Source: Desmodesmus armatus (taxonomy: Eukaryota > Chlorophyta > Chlorophyceae > Sphaeropleales > Scenedesmaceae). From it: a stretch of DNA of 64,000 bases. Below the pieces are notes generated by a model. It was not told the origin of the DNA. It ran no database searches and worked only from the letters and a program-made list of their open reading frames with translations. Both the position numbers and the translations under genes were made by a program. Positions within the stretch are counted from its first letter, which is position 1; each line of letters begins with the position of its first letter. Positions 1 to 11,696 of this stretch are shown here, in pieces. The stretch lies in contig VIIQ02000667.1 of NCBI GenBank assembly GCA_007449985.2, positions 310,001 through 374,000 of the forward strand. Reading direction: 5' to 3'.

Positions 1-1326
1 CCACTGCCAGGAAACCGCAGCTGCTGCCAGCCCTGCTGCCATGACACAACTGTGCAAGTGTTAGAGGAGCCTTGGAGGCCTGTCAATTTCAGGTTGTCCC
101 ACGTGCACGGCTGAGCTCAAAGCCAAACGTCAAGACAAACCAGGCCACCACCTGACGCATGCTCAAGGTAAGCGCTCACTGATCAGTCATGACAGAGACA
201 AGACTCCCACCCTTTGCACAGCCACTGCCCCAGGCCCCCAGAGGACCCCACCACCACTGCTGCTGCTGCTGCTGCAACACCTCTGCTGGGTTGGGTCCTA
301 CTGCCTCCACTGTTGCTACATGATCATTGACCAGTGAACAACAGCCAAAAGGGAATAGCTGCCTCAGCTGCTTCAGTGCTGCACCGCGGCTTGCGTCAAT
401 CTGGCAACCTGCACAGAAGGAGCCAGCAGCAGAGGGACAAGAGCAGAGCAGGGATTGTCAGCACAACTGCCCAGTTCCTGCCATTCACACACCTCAGGCC
501 TGTCCTGGAAAGAAGTCAGGTGGAGGAGGACACCCCTCACCACTGCTGCCTCACCAGTTTGCTGGGTGCACATCGGCATCACAGTCTGATAAGTCACCAT
601 ATTACTAAATGTACAGCACAACACTGCAGCTCCTTGGTCCACATTGCCTCTGCACATACCTGCGAGACAGGAGCGCCAGCTGGGGCTCAGTCAGCAGCAG
701 GCCGCTGTTGTTGCCTTTGCTGGTTGGAGGTGCAGAAAATGGGGTGGCCCAGGCCTGCAAATGGGTGGGACAAGACCAGCAGCAGCAAGAAAAGCTTGAG
801 CAACCACGGTGTGTGTGACAGATGACACTGGCTGTACAGGTGGCCGGGTCAGGCACAAGCCACTAGGTTTGTCACAAGCAGTTGTCCAACAGCAGCAGCA
901 CCAGTACCACTGTCACGTCATGAGCAGATGCACAAAGCACACACACCCACCCCTGCACACACATGGGAATTGCAGCACACCTGATGCATCAGGGTGAATG
1001 TCGCAACAGGGTGTCAAAGTGGGTAACCATAGCAGAGCATGCAGTTACTGTAGTACACTCCTGACAGCGGGGGGCACAAACATGGCAAGCACGGGGCGTA
1101 TCAACACCCACCATGGGTGCTGTCCTGCTGTGTATGACATCAGCACTCACCGCTACCAGCTGTGGCCCTGTTGGCGCAGCCATGCTGATGCTGTCAGGTG
1201 TAGCCCCGCTAGGTGGTCACAAACTGAGGGGTGTGCATCTGCAGCCGCTGCAGGCAGCAGGCACCAACACACAGGTAGGTGAGGAACTAGAGGTTAAGTA
1301 GGCATGTTGAGCTGCCGTTGTGTTTA

Positions 1327-1440
1327 GCTGCCGCTCGGCACTCACAGCTGTTTAACTGCCGCTCGGCAATCACAGCTGTTTCGCTGCCGCATGTCACGCC
1401 GCAGCTGTCGAGCTGCCGCATGTCACGCCGCAGCTGCCTG
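1327..1440. repeat. Short tandem repeat, ~28-29 bp unit, about 4 copies
   Basis: Four consecutive units begin with a CTGCCGC core and contain CACAGCTGTTT or CGCCGCAGCTGTC. The first two units resemble each other most closely, and so do the last two, suggesting stepwise duplication. No coding role is seen. Confidence 0.75.
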
Positions 1441-1785
1441 TGTGTGTGCCTCCCAGTGCTACACGCTCACACCAGCTGCAGACATGCATGTCGGCCACCA
1501 GCTGGGCTGCTGTTGGAGTCCACAGCAACCAATGCTTGCGTGCAACCGCAAAAGTGCGTTGTGTGGTGTGTTGCTGGGCCTTTGGTGCCTTGCTGTGTGG
1601 TGGTTGCTGTGCTATCAGTTCACGCACTGCATTGTGTGTGTAGAATAGCATGATATATTAACGTAACTCATTGAGTCTGTAGAATCTACATAGAGTAGAA
1701 TTCACAGGGTACCCCCCCCCTTAGGCATGAGTTGGTTGCAGCGCTGCTGTGGCTTTGGTTGCTGCTGGCGTTTGCGGCTGGCACT

Positions 1786-1834
1786 TGGCTGCTGCTGCTG
1801 CTGCTGCTGCTGTTGTTGTTGTTGCTGCTGCTGA
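1786..1834. repeat. CTG/GTT trinucleotide microsatellite
   Basis: An uninterrupted run of CTG units passes into GTT units and back to CTG. Such trinucleotide runs are common across this window, in exons (poly-Gln/poly-Ala) as well as outside them. Confidence 0.85.
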
Positions 1835-3426
1835 TCCAACTATGCTTGCATACGCTAGGATTGCCTGGTGCGGGCAGATAGTGGGGCCACGATGGGGTGC
1901 TGCTGCTGTTGCTGTTCTGCCAGCAGCCAGCTGCTGTGCTGCAGTGCAGGCAGCCCGGCCCCGCTGGTCCAGCACTTCTTCATCGCTACCGTCCTTGAGC
2001 AGCTGCAGCAACGTTTCCTTGTCCTGATCTGTGGCAATGCCGTTGTTCCCAGGAACAACAGGTGCCGATGTGCCGTGCACAAACCTGCAGACTGTGACTG
2101 ATCGCCTGCCCACACAGCTTGGCAGTTCTGCCGGATGAATCATGTCGTACGTAGAATTGTGCAATGACGGGTCAGGAACATTGTGTGCTGTCTCACAAGG
2201 CGTTGGTCTGGCTGCAGTATGTAACTGTCAGACACGGCGTGGGCCGAGGGCCGATGGCCGTTGAAGTCAGTTTACATAGACAGCGACAGCGTTCCTGGCA
2301 AGCAGCACTACGCGCGCACAAAGAGAGCTATACAGTGTGTATATCATCATCGGATTGCCTCAACATTGCAAACAAACGACCGTGTGCAGACTGCCTTGCC
2401 AACAGGCACGCAATGGCCGATCCGACAAGCTTATAATTGTTTGCAAAACCTAGGCAATGCATTGGTATAGCTGCATGGAGCGTGCGTAGGCCCATGTTGC
2501 TGGAACCGCGTTATTGCATTTTTGCGGGCCGGGAATTGTGCAACATTCGGGGTAGTCTCAACATGCAAAGAGACCATGATGGTGATTGTGTTGCAAGGTC
2601 TTGGGCCATATACGTGACGCATGAACGTGCTGTAGCATGCTGTATGCATGTACAAATATATTGTCACATGGGCCACAGTCCTGTCTACAGCATCAAATGT
2701 GTTAAATTGGTGGTGATCCTTGCACATGAATGTGTGAGTGCCACATTGGCTGACACGCACTCTGCTTAGAAGCGCATGCAGCAGGCACAGTCAATCGCAA
2801 AGCCAAAATGATGGAACGCTGGTCAGCACAGCACAGCACACACTGCCAGGGGCTACCTGGCTTTGCGCTGAATCAAACTGGCTTGTTACATCGCAGGTGA
2901 CAGACCACCCCTTGCCACCATAAAGCCACCAGGCGGCACTATAGGGCTGATGGTGACCTCAGCTTCTGTCCCACTGGACCCTGTGAAGTGATGTGCAATA
3001 TGCACTGCATATCATGGCATGATGTCGCACACCTGGTGCTTTGGCCTCACCTGCTAGCTGTGCTACTCAGTTACGCAGCCTGTGTCAGTGAGTGGTGTCC
3101 TCCTCCTCCTCTTGACACTCCTAGCTCTGCTGGCCTCTTGTGAGGCAGTTGGTGCTGGTTGGTCAGCTGGTGCTGGTTGCTTGGCTGGAGCTGCACCAAT
3201 AGCAGCAGCAGCCACTGGCTGAGCAGCTAGAGTAAGTCCTGCAGATACAGGAACAGAGGCAGCAAACAGCGTCACATAATGGAGACATGAAACACTGCGA
3301 CTGTGCTGCCAGACTATACATGCATGTGGCCTAGCCAGCTGCACACGCTGCTGAGGCAACTCAACAAGATGCGGACTATTGGATGTTGAAACAAGGTTGT
3401 GCCAGATCAGATGCTACTGACACCAA

Positions 3427-5709
3427 TCAGCACCGTTGTTCCAAACCTTGCAGTCTGCCTCTCAGGTAGGCCTGTTGCTGCTCTGACCCCCTCAAAACAT
3501 CCCACTGCCAGTAGGGTATGCTGATCACTTTGTAGCCCCGAGCTGCCAGTGCCCTGTCCCTGTACTGGGTGGAGCCATCGACCCGGTTGCCAGGGCTGAC
3601 AAAATGATGCGGCCCATCAACCTCCACAGCCAGCCTGACCCCTGCTGCTGTCACAACAGTCATGTCAATGCTGAAATTATTGTCGGCTGTGAGCACCTCC
3701 TGCTGGGGAGGGACCTGCCAGCCTGGCAGCTGCTGAAGGGCCTTGAACACCTGCTGCTGAGTTGACGAGGGTGCCGCTGCAGCACGATGTGCCACCTGAT
3801 CCTGCCATGCCCTGCTGCACTCCACCAGCTGCTGCTGGGACAGCACCTGCAGCAGCCCTGGACCCTTGCCACCGCCTGCTGCTGCAAGGCTGTGGTCCAG
3901 CAGCCATAAATGCACTTGGTACAGCTGCTGCAGGTCTTCAGGTGCGGCTGACCCCCACACCCTGCTGGCAGCCCCTGCAAGCTGCAGCACTGCAGGCACG
4001 TACTGACGCAAGTCAAGCACGGCCACAGCCCAGCACAAATTGCACAGGTTTTGACAGACAAAGCTGCTGCTGTCTTGCCGCAGCAGCTTCACAGTTTGCT
4101 GCAGCAGGGGTCCCAGCTTGCTGTTGTGCCCCAGCGTCCCACACGCCCATGCGGTATTGGCCAAGTGCTGAGGTGTAGCTGCTGCCAGGAACCGCTGCAT
4201 GTGCTGCTGCTGCTCCAAGGCTGCCAGCAGCTGCTCAGGGGCACACCTGAAGCGGGCACATGCCAGGATTGTGTTGGAGATGTCCTGGGGAACAGCTCTG
4301 TGCAGCTGTTCAACAAGTGACGCCAGCAACTGCCCAAGCGGCCCAGCCTGCGCCTGCTGTCCTAAGTCAGACACAGCCCACAGGAAGTTGGCTAAGTCCT
4401 GTGTGTTTGCCCTGCTGCGCTTGCTGACAAAAGCTTCCACCAACAGCTGCAGCTGAGCATCAGGCAGCTGCTGGTCCATGTAGGCCATGCCCAATAGTAC
4501 ATTGGATATGGCCTGTGGGATGGCCCTGCTCAGCATCCCCGCAGCAGTGAAGGCTGCCAGCAGCTCGCTGACCTGCTGCTGTGGCCCCTGGTACCCCAGC
4601 TTGCCTAGGGCCCACACACTGTTGCTGATTGCCTGAGGGACTGCTTTGTCTATTTGACTGACCAGAGCATCCACCAGCTGCTGCAGCTGCTGCTGTGGCA
4701 CCTGCTGCTCCAGACTGGCCAGCGTCCGCAGCACATTGGCCACCTCCTGGCTGTTGGCATCTGACAGAGTCGTGGGCTGCAGGAAGTCTGCCAGCAGCTG
4801 GGCCACAGGGGCCACGTGCTGTGTGTAAGCACTCGACCAGATGATGTTGGCCAGCTCTCGAGCCCCCAACTGCTCGCGTACAGACAGCAGCAGCTGGTCC
4901 AGGTGCTGCAGCAGCTGCTGTGCTGCTGCGGTGCCCGGCACATCATCTGCCTGGCACATCACCCCAAGGCGGTGGTAGGAGGTTGCTACATGAATGGCAT
5001 TCAGCACCCCTCCCTGCTGCTGCAGCTTGTGTTGCTGCACCAGCTGCAGCAGCTGCTGAGGTGTTGAACAGCCCTTAAGCATAACTGTGAGCTGCCGGGC
5101 GTTCACTGGTGCATCCCTGCTGCTCGATTTTGGGGACCAGCGCTGCTGACGAGGTGTGCCTGGCTGCACCCCAGCTGCAGCAACACCCACCTTGCCAATG
5201 CCCCTGCCACCGCTGCTGCTGCTGCTGCTGGTTGATGGCCTCATGGAGGGAGGAGCTGCTGAAGCTGCCTTCTCAGCTTTGCTGCTGCCAGCGATTGTGG
5301 CAGGTGGGGTGTCGCGGCTGCTGTGCACACCCCTGGCCTGCACTGCTGCAACTGGGCATGACTTGCTGACTGTTGCAGGCAGCCATGAACCCAGCCATCT
5401 TTTGCTGCTATTATATGATGGTAGCCAAGCGGGTGCTGCTCCTTCGGCCGTGCCTGCTGCAGTGGGGTGTGGCTGGGTGTTGGGCGCACCCTCCTGTGCT
5501 GCTGAGACTGGGCCATCCCTGCTGATGCCTACTGGGGTGCATGCTGCAGATGCCAAGGATCTGTAGGAAGGAGTCAGCGAGGTCCCACCACTGCTGCTGC
5601 CCAGCGAGAGCTGCTGCAGCAAGTGACACGCGCTGCTGGCCAACACTTGGGCAGCAGACAGGTGGCCTGGCAACCCCAGCAGGCCGTGGCTGACTGGATG
5701 GAGCAGCAT
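3427..5709 (-). CDS. RAP-domain protein with degenerate helical repeats, probable organellar RNA factor
   Basis: Intronless 760-residue frame. The C-terminus (about residues 680-755) reads as a RAP domain: AVEVDGPHHF, then YRDRALAARGYKVISIPYWQWD. This is the endonuclease-like fold that follows helical RNA-binding repeats in many chloroplast and mitochondrial factors. Residues ~230-620 carry repeated LANxxWA/ISNxxWALGxL units (ANIIWSSAY, AISNSVWALGKLG, DLANFLWAVSDLG, HLANTAWACGTLG), the degenerate alpha-helical arrays typical of algal RAP proteins. The first ~150 residues are rich in Ser, Ala and Gln with few acidic residues, which fits an organellar transit peptide. The start chosen is the first Met of the frame, and the frame is open without interruption to its stop. 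It is divergent from the membrane-protein gene at 6.2 kb. Family knowledge suggests a role in organellar RNA processing, stability or translation. The target RNA cannot be told from sequence, and chloroplast versus mitochondrion is undecided. Confidence 0.88.
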   Translation of the reverse strand: MLLHPVSHGLLGLPGHLSAAQVLASSACHLLQQLSLGSSSGGTSLTPSYRSLASAACTPVGISRDGPVSAAQEGAPNTQPHPTAAGTAEGAAPAWLPSYNSSKRWLGSWLPATVSKSCPVAAVQARGVHSSRDTPPATIAGSSKAEKAASAAPPSMRPSTSSSSSSGGRGIGKVGVAAAGVQPGTPRQQRWSPKSSSRDAPVNARQLTVMLKGCSTPQQLLQLVQQHKLQQQGGVLNAIHVATSYHRLGVMCQADDVPGTAAAQQLLQHLDQLLLSVREQLGARELANIIWSSAYTQHVAPVAQLLADFLQPTTLSDANSQEVANVLRTLASLEQQVPQQQLQQLVDALVSQIDKAVPQAISNSVWALGKLGYQGPQQQVSELLAAFTAAGMLSRAIPQAISNVLLGMAYMDQQLPDAQLQLLVEAFVSKRSRANTQDLANFLWAVSDLGQQAQAGPLGQLLASLVEQLHRAVPQDISNTILACARFRCAPEQLLAALEQQQHMQRFLAAATPQHLANTAWACGTLGHNSKLGPLLQQTVKLLRQDSSSFVCQNLCNLCWAVAVLDLRQYVPAVLQLAGAASRVWGSAAPEDLQQLYQVHLWLLDHSLAAAGGGKGPGLLQVLSQQQLVECSRAWQDQVAHRAAAAPSSTQQQVFKALQQLPGWQVPPQQEVLTADNNFSIDMTVVTAAGVRLAVEVDGPHHFVSPGNRVDGSTQYRDRALAARGYKVISIPYWQWDVLRGSEQQQAYLRGRLQGLEQRC

Positions 5710-6203
5710 TATTCCTTGAAACCCAGCACCACGCAGACGTTGAAGAAAAGCAGTCTAATATTTTATCAGATCATATCAGAGCAACAGAGAGATCAGAAGA
5801 ACACAGAACGATACCAGTGATAAAGTCCCTCGTTGGCCTGGTGCGGGCGCTTCTGCTTCCTGTGGCTCCCAGGCACAACGGTGCCAGCGGCAGTTGGCTC
5901 CTTTGTCATCCTTACGACATCGTGTACCTCTTGATCGGCTACAGACAGCTGAAGCAGAGCAAGTCCATGTTGTGAAAGCTTTCAGATCGCGCGTTCTGGG
6001 GCGGGCTGAAGTCAGAGTCTCAGTGACGTTGTGCCTCGCACTTGCCGCGCAGCTGAGGACTGCGAGCCAAGCTTCTTGTCGCCTCTTTGTGCGTACTTAC
6101 TTCGTCTGCAGCGGCTACCTTCAGTGAGGTTGCTTGGGTCTCTGTTCTCTGCTGACAACAGCATTTAGCAGCAGCACTACTGCACCAACTTCAGCTAGAC
6201 ATC
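5710..6203. promoter_or_regulatory. Divergent intergenic region, presumed bidirectional promoter
   Basis: About 0.5 kb separates the start codons of the minus-strand RAP gene and the plus-strand membrane-protein gene. It must hold both 5' UTRs and promoters. An AT-rich stretch lies at ~5750-5790, close to the RAP start. No specific factor site is claimed. Confidence 0.5.
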
Positions 6204-9200
6204 ATGGCTGTGTCAGTGGCCCCATACGACAATGCAGTCCTTTGGGGCCCTGTTGTAGTTTCTATCTGCATCGTGGTAGCGAATCTGCTGGCCTGGGCCC
6301 TCAACGAGCGGTCATGGGCCTACCGGCACTTGCTGCATCGAGTGGGGGTGCCAAAGTTGCTGTTCATCTCCAATAGGTGCGTGTTATACCGCCCAGATCT
6401 ACCGGACATCAAACAGCACACGTAGGCTGAAGTTGGTGATGTACATGCAGGGCCGAGGGCGTCCCCAAAACTGCCAGGCCCCAAAGCTACTGGGGCTTTG
6501 ACTTGCTGGACCCCCACCACCTGGTAAGTTTTGCAGCTGCTCAGGCAATCAATGTCAGACTTCTGTGATATTGGCGGATCTTGGCAGCATGTTGAACGCT
6601 GCGCAGTGCGTGCATGGGGTTTGTGTTTGATGACCTGGGGGGACATGGGGCGCTCACCTTTCAGACATGCATCATTCGTGCACTTGCACCATGGAGGCTT
6701 GCTGCATCACAGCTGACCTCCAGCTCAGTCAAAGCGTCAAAGTCAACACCAACGAGCTGTGCAGCAGTTGCAGCATGTGCTGACTGCCTGCTGCTATGCT
6801 GCACTAGCTACACTGTTTTCCTCCTGCAGGCTGCAGCTTGGTGACCAATCAGCCCTTGCTGCCTCTGTACGTCATAGCATGCTCAGCAATCACACACCCT
6901 GCTGCGCCTTACCTGCTGTACCCCTGTCCTGCGGTTCTTACAGGTCGAGTCTCCTGTTCTGAACACCTTTGGGCTGCTGGTCCTGCACGCCTGCACCTTC
7001 CTGTACTGGGTGGCTTACGTATTTGTTGACGTCCTGATTGGTAGGTGTCACTGGCCCTTCTGGACTGGGAGTAGGGGGTGCATAACAAGAGCAGGGGCTT
7101 GAAGTGGGACAAGGGGTTGGCGCAAGGGTGAAGGGTGTATAGTTAGTGCCTACGATACAAAGGGTAGACAAGATTGAAGGGTGTAAGGTTGTTGGCGTTG
7201 GCACTGAGGAGCTACCTAATGTTTGAGTGTGGCTGTGCGTCAGCAGTTGCCGGTGCATGGCAGAAGTTTCTGGGCCATCAAACAGGTGCAATGGACAGGT
7301 GCAGTGGGGGTGCTCGTTGGCCATGTTTGTGCGGTTTTTGCTAGTGTGTTGACCAGTGTACAGGTGTGCTTTGACACTGTCGCTGTCTGCTGTGTGCTGC
7401 CTGCTGTTGTGCAGAGTGGTACGGGTATGGCTGCAAAGCCAACTGGTGCTACAGGCGGAATGGGGCATATGGGGAGTGGTGAGTATGATAGATTGGTTAT
7501 GGGCCCGGCCAAAATGCAGGTGGATTTTGACCAGTGGATGCAGTGGGGAGTTTGTAGCTTTCGGCACAGTGGCGCATTGCCTATGGTGTCTGAACAGATC
7601 CTCAACATATCCTGAACGTGGCTGGCTGGCTTGCAAGAAGCTTGGCTGGGCAGAATGGACCCCACACCCAAGGCAGGCAAGCCTTCACTCTGTGCTGATG
7701 TGGCAGTCGGGCTGCTGGTCTGTGTTATCAAGCTGGCCAGCCGCTGCTATCCATCACCCCAGCTACAACAGCCGCGCATACTCTTACCATCCTATGCCGT
7801 GCTATGCTGCACTGTTTTGTGCGACCCTGTTGTACAGGGCCACCTACCTCACCAATTGGAGCATATCCATCCTGGGTATCTCGGGCCTTGTTGCCTTCTG
7901 CAACACCTACCGCTATGCCAAGCGCCAACGCCACGCCCGCAAGCTGCAACAGCACAAGCACCAGCACCACCAGCCACAACAGCAGCAGGTGGAGCTGAGC
8001 CCTCAGGGCAACAGCCACACTGCAGCCACTCCTGCTGCAGGAGCAGCACCAGCGGCAGCACAGCCTGATGGCCAAGGGCTGCCAGGTCCATGGGAGCATG
8101 TGTTCCACAGGGCAGCAGCTGCCGTTCCAGGCTCAACTTTCTCTGGTGCTTCTGTTCGTGACCAGAATGCAGCCAGTCTGCGCCATGACCAGCAGCAGCA
8201 CAAGAAGAAAGGTGGTGGGGAGGCGCAGGCCCCTGCAGGCGACGACAGCAGCAGCAATGAGAGCAGCTGCTGTGGCAGCAGCTGTGAAACGGTGGTGGTG
8301 GTTGGGCCTGAGGCGCGCCATCGCGTTGGCAAGCCGCGCACTGAAAAGGTAGGACAGCGTGGGCCCAGCTGAAGTGTTGGCTTTTCGAGTTGAGAAATTG
8401 TGGTATGAATGAACAACTGCATAGAAATGTACCATGGTCAGCCCTAGTGACAACAGCTGACGGTTGGCAGGATGCGCAGGATTTCTGGGCGCACACTCGC
8501 AGGAAGTGTCACAATTGATGGGCTGCAGACTGACTGTGCTCTAGGCTCTCAATCTCACAAGCAAGAGTCGCCGGCGCTCTTTGCTTTTTTTGTGTGTTCT
8601 TCTGACCGCCTGCCTACTCTCCTGCCTGCCTGTCTGTCTCCCCACCTGCCCGCCTGCCTGCATGGCTGCCTGCTTCACACAGTGGGACTGGCTCAGCATC
8701 CTGCACTGCCTCCTGTCAGAGGTGGCCACCACCGCGGCCTGGTTTGTGAGCTTCTGGTACTGGGTGGGCATGGTGGCCATTGCTGGGGAGGCCGTCAGGT
8801 CGAACGCTGGTGTGTTCCTGGCCCATGCCGGAAACTTTGTGGTGGCGGCGCTGCAGCTGCTGCTGACGCGGCTGCCGGTGGTCTCAACACACTTCCAGGT
8901 GGGTGCCTGAGCATGCCTGCCTTGGGCATGGGGTCCAGAGTGTGGGTTTTTGGTTGAGAGTTTGTGTGCAAGGTTGACGTGGAAGAGAGGGTATGTTTGT
9001 GCTGCACACCAATAAGCTGGTCCTGACCGGGCCTAGCAGCGCAACAAGCAGAACATCCCCCAACTCCTGGTGATGCAGCACAGTCGCGTTATGCATTGGC
9101 CCCCAGGACGCCCACCCATGTATGGAGGTCGCACATGTCCCAGAGACTAGGCTAGGCCTGCGTGCTTTTTCCACCAGCTTTGTGAATGGTGCTGTTCTTG

Positions 9201-9765
9201 TTTGTGTGTTGCTTGCGCAGGCATTGCTGTGGTACACCTCTGCCTACATGATATTCCTGCTGGCCTACGGGGGCGGTTCAGGCACGTGGCGCTACGGCCT
9301 GGATGTACAGAAGTCCTACTCGGCAGCGGCCCTGATTGTGGTGCTGCTGATTGTGTTCATCTTCTTCTGCATGTGGTGAGTCCGTGTGGGTTTGTGATCA
9401 GTGCGGTTTTGTAGAGGAGGCACTTGCTGTGATGTTTTTTTTCTGTGATGTGCCTGCTCAGGTGATGCTCCTGCCTCAATACTCGGGGGCTTGTTAATTC
9501 GCATGGTCACTGACCCGGGCCCGTCAACACATGTGAGTTGCCGCCACCCTCCATGACAGTATGTTGTTGCTGCTGCTGTCGCCAATGTTGCTGGCGCAGG
9601 TTTGGGTTGGCGCGTCTGCGTGAGAGCTTCTTCAGCAGGCTGCAGCGCCGCAAGCAGCACCGGCACAGCAAAAAGGCGCTGCGCACACATGCAGCGGGCA
9701 GGGAGGATGCACCTGGGGATGGTGGCGCTGTTTCTGCTGTTGCAAGTGGGGATGCCGCGGTGTGA
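6204..9765 (+). CDS. Multipass membrane protein of the rolling-stone / plant At1g10660-like family, 7 exons
   Basis: Spliced model of 495 aa: exons 6204-6376, 6451-6523, 6944-7040, 7741-8348, 8683-8898, 9221-9375 and 9600-9765. All junctions are GT-AG, phases agree throughout, and the stop is TGA. Hydrophobic segments lie at residues ~13-33 (VVVSICIVVANLLAWAL), ~90-115, ~130-165 (YRATYLTNWSISILGISGL), in exon 5 (two: around WFVSFWYWVGM and AHAGNFVVAALQLLL) and in exon 6 (two), giving roughly 6-8 membrane spans. The YLTNWS motif, the SNAGVFLAHAGN segment and the final LLWYTSAYMIFLLAY / IVFIFFCMW pair match the layout of plant proteins related to Drosophila rolling stone. The biochemical function of these is not established. 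Odd feature: exon 4 inserts a ~145-residue loop rich in His, Gln, Ala and Ser between membrane spans. The tail is basic, with cytosolic placement likely. Family assignment is from pattern memory and is moderately sure. Confidence 0.75.
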
Positions 9766-11696
9766 GCTTGGTTCATCCTGGGCTTGACGCTGCAGAAATT
9801 TGACCATCACGGCGTCAACAGCGAGGTGATGTTGAAGATTGTGTTTGCCAAAGTTACCGTACGAGTCAACCAGCTTCTGGTTGTGACAGCGCAGCAACAG
9901 TACGTGGTGGTGACAGCGCAGCAACATTACGTAGTAGGTGCAGGCATTGCAGCCTGTTGCTTCATGTCTATGTCTATTGTGCCGCCACACCAGCCGCGGG
10001 GTGATAGGCTCTGTCCACAACGTGTGTGCGGATGTGTGCTACAGCAGCTGCAATAAGTTGTACGCGCTTGCATTGCGATGAGCAGGCGGCAGTGCTGAGG
10101 GGAGTGGTAGGTTGCTGCTGCAGCTGTGGCACTACATGTTTTGAGTTGCAAACTGTGCGCGGCCTTTGCTCCAATGGCAGTGACTGACACTGTGACAGGC
10201 ACGAAAGGATATTGCAGGAGTGTGGTGGTGGCAGGACTTGCAGGATTTACAGCAGTGCTTGACTAGGGATATGCTTCCCTTGTGCATGATCGCTTGCAAA
10301 CCAGCAGCGCTGCAGATTGCATGCGCATTCTATGCTGACAGATTTGTATTGCTCGTGATTGTATCGCATGTATCCATTCTTTGCCAACAGCGGATTTTGC
10401 GCACTATTGTTGTTTCCTGGAGTGCTTCTTAGTTGCGACAAACGGTGTGGGAGTGGGGAGGATGACAAGTCCTCCTTCCACTGGTTATGCGGCACCCCGG
10501 TCCCCTTGACTGTGGCACATGCGCCTAGTGGGAAGTGGTTTGTTGTCGTCTGCTTGTGGTAGCGGTGTTTTCTTGAGTGGTCAGGCTGGTCACGTTGGTA
10601 AACAGCATTGTTTGCTGCAGGAGCCAGGAGTGTGCAACACCGCTTGTGAGTCATTGTCATTGCAGTCTGTACAACAGGGTGCATGCTTGCTGTACCTGCT
10701 GGGGCGTGCCTTGCCTCAGTGGCATTCGGTGCAGCCGTCGTATGCGTTTCAGTGCTTGATTGGGTATTGCACCTGGCCAAACTGTGTGCAGGGCCCTTTG
10801 GACTGCTGGTGCATGTCTGTGTGGATTGGTTGCTGCTGGTTGAGGTTGACTTTTTATATTGTTGCATGTATTGCCCATTGCTGACTGTGTTGTTGGGAGC
10901 ATTGCTGGTGTGGTGGGAGAGCTTCTGCAGCTGCGACCGCTGTAGCTTGGCGGGCAACAGTGCCCAGACTTTGGGCCCCAGAGGGTCTCAAGACGTGAGA
11001 GTAATGGTTTTGATGTGCTGACACTGTGCCACCACCTGCACAGTGCAGTGCAGTGATGTGTTAATTAGTGCCTCCATTGGCTGATTGCTGCAACACTGAA
11101 GCAAAACGTAGGGGTTCCTAGCTGGGGCCTTACTCGTCTCTTATAGGTGGAAGAAGTTGTTGAGTTTAGTTGCGTCAGGTACGTGATGATGTAAATCAAG
11201 GATTGTTGCACAAGGTATTTTTCTGTGCAGCAGGGGTAGTAAGGACAGGAGGTTACATGCAGGAGGCCACATCTCTTCGCAAAGATCTGAAGGTGATCAG
11301 TCCACAACCAGCCTGTCACAAATCAAAGCGAGAGGCGGTACGGGATGCACCAAGTGCACAGAAGCATCATTAGCAGCACCTAGCAATGCTTGTAGTTGCT
11401 AAAAGCACTCATGCCATCGGGGCTTTGGGGTTTCCGTTTGAAATTGGGAACGTGCACAGGAGGGGCCATGCTCCATCGTATGGCTTACAAACGCGTTGTG
11501 CATGCGTGCAGCAGTGTGTTGGAGCTTGCGCAGGACCGTTGTTTCCCACTCCACGGTTGCAGTGTTCAAATTGTGATCTTCGGTTCTTTGCTTGCAGCGC
11601 TGCAACGTCCTTGTCAGAAGGGTTTTCTGCAGGCACAAAACGTGTTCTGGTGGCTAGAAGGGCGACCTGCCGCCTGGCTGAGGCCAACAGTGCAGC
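9766..11696 (+). other. Intergenic stretch between membrane-protein gene and TOP2
   Basis: About 1.9 kb of G/T-rich plus-strand sequence. Frames present (for example 10683-11021) are hydrophobic only because the strand is rich in T and G. None shows family motifs or a consistent splice structure. It probably contains the 3' UTR of the membrane-protein gene and the promoter and 5' UTR of TOP2. Confidence 0.5.

Larger units (their letters stand above)
1..3426. other. Region without a supported gene
   Basis: No open frame here shows recognisable protein similarity, and the frames present are short. The stretch is rich in CTG/CAG and CA. It holds a short tandem repeat near 1.33 kb and a CTG/GTT run near 1.8 kb, described separately. 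An open frame on the minus strand at 3063-3359, ending in a basic RRRR-containing tail, lies just past the stop of the RAP gene. It could be 3' UTR or a last exon of something else, but nothing supports a separate gene. Part of the region is probably the 3' flank of the minus-strand RAP gene. Confidence 0.5.

Noticed and set aside
3063..3359. 98-residue minus-strand frame with basic tail as a separate gene
   Set aside because: No start context, no similarity, and it lies in the 3' flank of the RAP gene. Mentioned only in the gap description.
10683..11021. 112-residue hydrophobic plus-strand frame as a small membrane protein
   Set aside because: Hydrophobicity comes from T/G-rich sequence. 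No conserved motif and no promoter or splice context.
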